The position numbers and the translations under genes were made by a program. Positions 59,535 to 64,000 of a stretch of DNA of 64,000 nt are shown piece by piece. The stretch covers positions 286,330 through 350,329 of the forward strand of contig JBEULL010000004.1 of the NCBI GenBank assembly GCA_041287365.1, written 5' to 3'. Position 1 is the first letter of the stretch; every line of letters begins with the position of its first letter. The notes under the pieces are model-generated. The model did not search any database, was not told where the DNA came from, and was given only the letters and a program-made list of their open reading frames with translations. Origin of the DNA: JAQVIJ01 sp041287365. Lineage in GTDB: Bacteria > Desulfobacterota > Dissulfuribacteria > Dissulfuribacterales > DYLC01.

Positions 59535-61849
59535 TGGCAAAGATTGGAGTATATATATATACTGGGGATGGTATAGCCGAGGCTGTAGATGTGGAGAAAC
59601 TCATCAAGGTGGCGACAAAGGCCGGTGCCGCTGTTGCCAAGTCCCATGCAGACCTCTATTCACCTGAAGGTGTCGCTATGGTCAAGCAGGATATTGACGC
59701 CGAGGGTTTGACGGCCATATCCCTTGTGGGTATGTCTCCTCGTTATGAATACAAGACATTTGACTTCCCTGGCGTCTATCTCGACAAGACCGGCATAAGG
59801 GAATTGGTCGCCTGGAGTCATCGCATCGATCCGAGCGACGAAAAGGCTGATTCCAAGAAGGAACATGTGCAGGAGTTGGCGGAGGATTACGTCCGCATGG
59901 CCGTGGCCAAGCTGCAGAAGGTTCAGATGCCTACTCCCGATAAACTGGAGGCCCCCAATACTCGTATTCTGGTAATTGGAGGTGGTGTAACCGGTATGAC
60001 CGCTGCACTTGAGGCGGCTGATGCAGGATATGATGTAACTATCATAGAGCGGACGGCTGCTCTTGGTGGTTACGGTATGCAGGTCAGAAAACAGATACCT
60101 ATGGGCCCTGACTATTCCACTCTTGTAAATCCTGTGGCCCCTGCGCTTATAGAGAAAATAAAATCCAATTCCAAGATAACCGTTAAGACTGAAACAGAGA
60201 TCGCTCGTATCTATGGTGCCCCTGGTAAATATCGTGTATCCCTCAAGGCGGCTGGTGCCAAGAGCGAGTGGGATGCTCCAATGCCATTGACCCCTGAGGA
60301 AAAGCTGGATGCAAATGGCAAGGAACTCTCCGCCGAGGATCAGAAAAAGGTCTATGCAGCCAAAAATGAAGGCCGCAACGACTATATGGTGGAGGATGCC
60401 AACGGCGAGCTCTTCGGTGCAGTGATTCTGGCTGCTGGTTGGAAGCCTGCCATTCCTGCCGAAGGTGAGTATCCTCATCTGGCATGGGGTAACCCCAATG
60501 TTCTGACAAATCATCAGTTTGAACAGCTTGCCAAGGCTGGAAAGCTCAAAAGGCCTTCTGATGGTAAGGAGATCAAGACGGTCGCATTTGTGCAGAGCCC
60601 CGGCGGATTGAACGATGATGCAGACTTCCCTTATACATCGGCTGTCACCACTATGGTCTCTCTGAAGCAGGCCAAATATGTCAGAGAGGATTATCCTGAA
60701 GATGGCAAGGCCTATGTCCTGTATCAGCACATGAGAACGCCAGGCCAGTATGAATATTTTTATAAAGGCCTTCAGGATGACGCTGGTATCTTCCTTTCCA
60801 AGGGTGCTGTGACCTCTGTGAAGGATAATGGTGCAGGTGGGTTGACTGTCACGGTTGAAAAGACCCTTTTGGGTGACAACATCACCTTGGATGTGGATGT
60901 GGTGGTGTTGGCTACCGGTATGTTGCCGGCCACCAAGGATGAGGCTGTTGTCAATTTGGCATACCGTCAGGGCCCTGCTTTCAGGGACCTCGACCTGTTC
61001 GGCGGCTACTGTGATTCCAATTTCATCTGCTTCCCCTATGAAACACGTAGAACCGGCATATATGCGGCAGGTCCTGTGCGCAGAACCATGACCATAGAAG
61101 AGTCCATGGAGGATGCGACGGGTGCGGCCCTCAAGGCCATTCAGGCCATCAAGGCGGCGGAGGAAGGTCATGCAGTGCATCCCCGCACATGGGACTTCGA
61201 CTATCCTGATTTCTATTTTCAGCGTTGCACACAGTGTAAGCGTTGCACAGAGGAATGTCCATTCGGTGCATTGGATGACGACGAGAAAGGCACGCCCAAG
61301 CCCAATCCAACCCGGTGCAGACGTTGTGGAACCTGTATGGGTGCCTGCCCCGAGCGTATCATCGGCTTCAAGGATTACAATATCGATGTGGTAGGCTCTA
61401 TGATCAAGTCCATAGAGGTTCCGGATGATGATGAGGACAAGCTCAGAATGGTGGTCTTTGCCTGTGAAAACGATGCATATCCTGCGCTGGATATGGCGGC
61501 TGCCAAGGGCCTGGGCTGGTCTCCTCTTCCCAGAATCATTCCGGTTCGTTGTCTTGGTTCCGTGAATGTGGCATGGATCAAAGATGCCATGTCCAGCGGT
61601 CTGGACGGTGTGCTTTTGCTTGGTTGTAAGTTCGGAGATGATTATCAGTGCCATTTTATAAAGGGTAGTGAGCTGGCAGATCGTCGTATGGCAAACGTGG
61701 CGGAGACCATCAAGTCTCTCGGCATGGAGCCGGAGCGTGTAAAGCTGGTACAGATAGCAATCGACGAGTATGACAAAGTCCCAGGCGTTATCGACGCCTT
61801 TGTGGAAGAGATAGTCGGCATGGGGCCAAATCCATTTAAGGGATTTTAG
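59534..61849 (+). CDS. qmoB: Quinone-interacting oxidoreductase subunit QmoB
   Basis: 771 residues; its ATG overlaps the qmoA stop. An N-terminal partial HdrA half, then a FAD domain (ILVIGGGVTGMTAALEAADA), two [4Fe-4S] sites (CTQCKRCTEECP and CRRCGTCMGACP), and a C-terminal MvhD-like domain (PVRCLGSVNVAWIKDAMSSG and LLLGCKFGDDYQCHF). It is the electron-branching subunit of the complex. A long antisense open frame opposite it is a shadow. Confidence 0.96.
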   Translation: MAKIGVYIYTGDGIAEAVDVEKLIKVATKAGAAVAKSHADLYSPEGVAMVKQDIDAEGLTAISLVGMSPRYEYKTFDFPGVYLDKTGIRELVAWSHRIDPSDEKADSKKEHVQELAEDYVRMAVAKLQKVQMPTPDKLEAPNTRILVIGGGVTGMTAALEAADAGYDVTIIERTAALGGYGMQVRKQIPMGPDYSTLVNPVAPALIEKIKSNSKITVKTETEIARIYGAPGKYRVSLKAAGAKSEWDAPMPLTPEEKLDANGKELSAEDQKKVYAAKNEGRNDYMVEDANGELFGAVILAAGWKPAIPAEGEYPHLAWGNPNVLTNHQFEQLAKAGKLKRPSDGKEIKTVAFVQSPGGLNDDADFPYTSAVTTMVSLKQAKYVREDYPEDGKAYVLYQHMRTPGQYEYFYKGLQDDAGIFLSKGAVTSVKDNGAGGLTVTVEKTLLGDNITLDVDVVVLATGMLPATKDEAVVNLAYRQGPAFRDLDLFGGYCDSNFICFPYETRRTGIYAAGPVRRTMTIEESMEDATGAALKAIQAIKAAEEGHAVHPRTWDFDYPDFYFQRCTQCKRCTEECPFGALDDDEKGTPKPNPTRCRRCGTCMGACPERIIGFKDYNIDVVGSMIKSIEVPDDDEDKLRMVVFACENDAYPALDMAAAKGLGWSPLPRIIPVRCLGSVNVAWIKDAMSSGLDGVLLLGCKFGDDYQCHFIKGSELADRRMANVAETIKSLGMEPERVKLVQIAIDEYDKVPGVIDAFVEEIVGMGPNPFKGF

Positions 61850-61861
61850 GGAGGTATGACA

Positions 61862-63103
61862 ATGGGCGAGCAACAACAAATGCAGCCAGATCTTTCTTTT
61901 ATCAAAGGAGTGATGGCATCCGGCGGCGAGACCGTCAAGAAGTGTTATCAGTGTGCGACCTGTTCGGTGGTTTGTCCGCTTTCCACAAACGACAGCCCTT
62001 TCCCTAGAAAAGAGATGCTCTGGACTCAGTGGGGCTTGGCTGGTCGTGTGGCTGGAGATGTGGATGTGTGGTTGTGTCATCAGTGCGGCGACTGCACCAA
62101 ACATTGCCCTCGGGATGCCAGGCCGGGTGATGTGCTGGCGGCCATTCGAATCAATGCCATTCGTTATTATGCAAATCCAAAGGCCCTGGCGGATGTATTC
62201 AATTCGCCGGGCGGAGTGGTGGGTGCAGTGATAGCGGCAGCCGTTCTGGTATTGGTTGTAGCTGCTATCTGGTCTCAGATAACCGGCAATGCATTTCCTT
62301 TTCCATTGAATCATGAAGGAAAGGTAGAGTATCATGAGTTTTTGAGCGTGATACCCATCGATGCTATGGTACTGCCCATTGTCGCCTGGATTATATATGT
62401 CTTGTACAATGGTGTTTCAAGATTTTGGAATGACATCAGCAAGGGGGCAGGGCTGCCGGAGTCCTTTTCCGGAACATATCCAAAGCCATCTATCGGGCTT
62501 TTGCTCTCCAAGTATCTTGGGCCTGCTGTTATGGAAATCTTAAGTCATTCCCGCTTTCAGAAATGCGGTCAGACCGCTGAGCGGGCAAGAGGTCACCTTT
62601 TGCTGCTGTGGTCGTTTATCATCCTTTTTGCTGTCACCAATTATGTCTTTATTGCAGAAGACCTCTTCCATGCGGCGTTGGGGCTTATATCGAAGGTGAC
62701 GCCTCTGCCCTTGTATCATCCAGTTAAACTGGCGGCCAATGTTGGGGGTATCATGTTGATAGCTGGTATTCTGATGGTCAAGTCCATGAGAACTCAGAAG
62801 ACTCAGGAAGGTGTGTTGAGCAGCGCCGCCCCTGATTGGGTGCTCATATGGCTCATTTTCGCTGTCGGTGCCACAGGTATAGGTGCGGAGGTATTGCGTC
62901 TGATCAACATAGCGCCCATAGCCTATCCGGTTTATACCCTTCATCTTGCTACGGTTATTGTGCTTTTTCTGTCATTGCCCTATGGCAAGTTCGGTCATCT
63001 TATCTACAGGACTACTGCCTATGTGTTTCAGCGTTGGGCGGATGACGTGAAGGCGGGCAAGGCAGGGTTCGGGCTTGAAAAAGCCGTGGGTGCCTCTCAT
63101 TAA
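61862..63103 (+). CDS. qmoC: Quinone-interacting oxidoreductase subunit QmoC
   Basis: 413 residues. The cytoplasmic HdrC-like part has CYQCATCSVVCPL and CHQCGDCTKHCPRDARPGDV; the membrane part has about six helices (around 125-150, 180-200, 250-275, 290-310, 325-345 and 360-380) with histidines for b-type hemes, as in HdrE/NarI-like. It anchors the complex to the quinone pool. The ATG at 61862 has GGAGG seven bases upstream; the ATG at 61856 is too close. Confidence 0.96.
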   Translation: MGEQQQMQPDLSFIKGVMASGGETVKKCYQCATCSVVCPLSTNDSPFPRKEMLWTQWGLAGRVAGDVDVWLCHQCGDCTKHCPRDARPGDVLAAIRINAIRYYANPKALADVFNSPGGVVGAVIAAAVLVLVVAAIWSQITGNAFPFPLNHEGKVEYHEFLSVIPIDAMVLPIVAWIIYVLYNGVSRFWNDISKGAGLPESFSGTYPKPSIGLLLSKYLGPAVMEILSHSRFQKCGQTAERARGHLLLLWSFIILFAVTNYVFIAEDLFHAALGLISKVTPLPLYHPVKLAANVGGIMLIAGILMVKSMRTQKTQEGVLSSAAPDWVLIWLIFAVGATGIGAEVLRLINIAPIAYPVYTLHLATVIVLFLSLPYGKFGHLIYRTTAYVFQRWADDVKAGKAGFGLEKAVGASH

Positions 63104-63130
63104 ATGCAGTAACACCACATTGGGTTTAAT

Positions 63131-63163
63131 AAAAGGCGTTGTTATAAAGACAGCGCCTTTTTT
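63131..63163 (+). terminator. Terminator after qmoC
   Basis: AAAAGGCG pairs with CGCCTTTT across a short imperfect stem and loop, followed by TTT. It closes the qmo operon. Confidence 0.7.
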
Positions 63164-63170
63164 ATCCATC

Positions 63171-63304
63171 ACTCTTGAAAATTGTTCTTTTGCCTGATAG
63201 CAGTGTGGTGCGTAGGCTCAAAATGCCCACATATAATATGTGTGTTGTGCCTTTTGGCCTTTCTATGTCTTACTGTTCAACAAACGCCCTAATTTTTGGA
63301 GTCT
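63171..63304. repeat. Inverted-repeat element, family B copy 2
   Basis: Shares a 22-base core (AAAATTGTTCTTTTGCC then TGATAGC) with the 20711-20857 element and the right-hand TTCAACAAA...CCTAATTTTTGG. Its ends are decayed (ACTCTTGAAAATT / AATTTTTGGAGT), so only the core is well conserved. It lies between qmoC and the tRNA cluster. Confidence 0.7.
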
Positions 63305-63330
63305 CTATATGGAGGGTTCCAAATTATCTC

Positions 63331-63359
63331 TTGATTTTTGTTTTTTGATGGGCTAAAGT
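63331..63359 (+). promoter_or_regulatory. Promoter of the tRNA-tuf cluster
   Basis: TTGATT, 17 bases, TAAAGT; the predicted start is near 63366, ten bases before tRNA-Thr. No promoter was obvious between the tRNAs and tuf. Confidence 0.55.
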
Positions 63360-63375
63360 CTGTGATTTAGTCGAG

Positions 63376-63450
63376 GCTGGCGTAGCTCAACGGTAGAGCA
63401 GCTGATTTGTAATCAGCAGGTTGCGGGTTCAAATCCCATCGCCAGCTCCA
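63376..63450 (+). tRNA. tRNA-Thr (TGT)
   Basis: 75 nt with CCA. The acceptor stem GCTGGCG/CGCCAGC is perfect; the anticodon loop TTTGTAA gives TGT. Confidence 0.97.
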
Positions 63451-63458
63451 AGCGCTGT

Positions 63459-63543
63459 GGAGGGGTACCCGAGTGGCCAAAGGGGGCAGACTGTAAATCT
63501 GCTGGCGACGCCTTCGGAGGTTCGAATCCTCCCCCCTCCACCA
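63459..63543 (+). tRNA. tRNA-Tyr (GTA)
   Basis: 85 nt with a long variable arm and CCA. The acceptor stem GGAGGGG/CCCCTCC is perfect; loop CTGTAAA gives GTA. Confidence 0.97.
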
Positions 63544-63596
63544 TTTGTTTTGTTGTTTTTGGTTAGTTGATATGTTGTTGGCCTTTTTTGTCGGCC

Positions 63597-63672
63597 GCGG
63601 GAGTAGCTCAATGGCTAGAGCATCAGCCTTCCAAGCTGAGGGTTGCGGGTTCGAGTCCCGTTTCCCGCTCCA
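63597..63672 (+). tRNA. tRNA-Gly (TCC)
   Basis: 76 nt with CCA. The acceptor stem GCGGGAG/TTCCCGC has one G-T pair; loop CTTCCAA gives TCC. Confidence 0.97.
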
Positions 63673-63697
63673 TTTTTGAAAGGGTCTCCGGTATAAT

Positions 63698-63773
<76 letters not shown>

Positions 63774-63860
63774 TAAGATTTTGTGTTTTTGAAGATTTGT
63801 CAGCGTGGGTCTAATCGTTTTTTGTTAAAAAACTTCATATATTGAGGAGTTGTCATTTTT

Positions 63861-64000
63861 ATGGGTAAGAAAAAATTTGAGCGTAACAAGCCGCATGTGA
63901 ATGTAGGTACGATAGGTCACATAGATCATGGTAAGACTACCCTTACTGCTGCGATAACGAGGGTTTTGGCTGAGAAGGGTTGGGCGGAGTTTACGCCCTT
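63861..64000 (+). CDS. tuf: Elongation factor Tu (5' part)
   Basis: The first 46 codons are present; the gene runs off the right edge. MGKKKFERNKPHVNVGTIGH begins the protein and the G1 motif GHIDHGKTT follows. GAGGAG lies ten bases before the ATG. Thr-Tyr-Gly-Thr-tuf is the classic bacterial tRNA-tufB arrangement. Confidence 0.97.
   Translation, partial: MGKKKFERNKPHVNVGTIGHIDHGKTTLTAAITRVLAEKGWAEFTP

Noticed and set aside
59660..62335. 891-codon open frame on the - strand
   Set aside because: It lies opposite qmoB and qmoC, which have clear iron-sulfur and FAD motifs; the translation is rich in His, Cys and Tyr without any domain, as expected of a shadow frame.

Overview
The window carries one complete sulfate-activation and reduction block (sat, aprB, aprA, qmoA, qmoB, qmoC). 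It also has a 2-oxoacid:ferredoxin oxidoreductase, formate-tetrahydrofolate ligase, a c-type heme sensor and a monoheme cytochrome. Together these point to an anaerobic sulfur-metabolising Desulfobacterota (former Deltaproteobacteria). Two genes are readable only if an in-frame UGA is decoded as selenocysteine, so the host very probably makes selenoproteins. I cannot name the genus from the sequence alone.

Layout. 1-1336: a cysteine synthase fused in frame to cysteinyl-tRNA synthetase, running off the left edge. 1456-3295: an ArsR-type operon with regulator, ArsP-like permease, a [2Fe-2S] metallochaperone-like selenoprotein and a small thioredoxin. 3363-7089: a membrane protein and a three-subunit 2-oxoacid:ferredoxin oxidoreductase with a thiol peroxidase gene inserted. 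7105-9192: a broken cupin gene, then PilZ and PATAN/receiver-like signalling genes. 9286-14340: outer-membrane beta-barrel protein, cytochrome c, heme sensor, TPR and MORN-repeat proteins. 14524-32551: mostly housekeeping (Lon, M20 peptidase, Fhs, UspA, DHH-CBS-tRNA nucleotidyltransferase, FmdB, Rel, ProS, TatD, Maf, YggS, QueD). 33017-42856: tRNA-Phe, L28, RmuC and a surface-glycan type set (glycosyltransferases, APS kinase, sulfotransferase, asparagine-synthase-like protein). 42851-53781: ABC-F, Crp/Fnr regulator, YchF-like GTPase, DsrE-like selenoprotein, MoaB, EF-G-like GTPase, TadA, radical SAM, Cys-cluster proteins and MobA. 54264-63103: sat, aprBA, qmoABC. 63376-64000: tRNA-Thr, -Tyr, -Gly, -Thr and the start of tuf.

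How the genes work together. Sat makes APS, AprBA reduces it to sulfite, and QmoABC links that step to the membrane quinone pool. CysC can divert APS to PAPS, the donor needed by the sulfotransferase at 38162-38827. MoaB and MobA serve the molybdenum cofactor, Fhs serves the methyl branch of C1 metabolism, and the oxidoreductase exchanges electrons with ferredoxin.

Two dispersed repeat families are visible. One (GATGGCGTCGCAA-type, five copies) has four copies starting 0-10 bases after a stop codon, all in the same orientation relative to the gene. The other (three copies) is a 100-150 bp inverted-repeat element. No CRISPR array, rRNA, prophage or transposase gene was seen.
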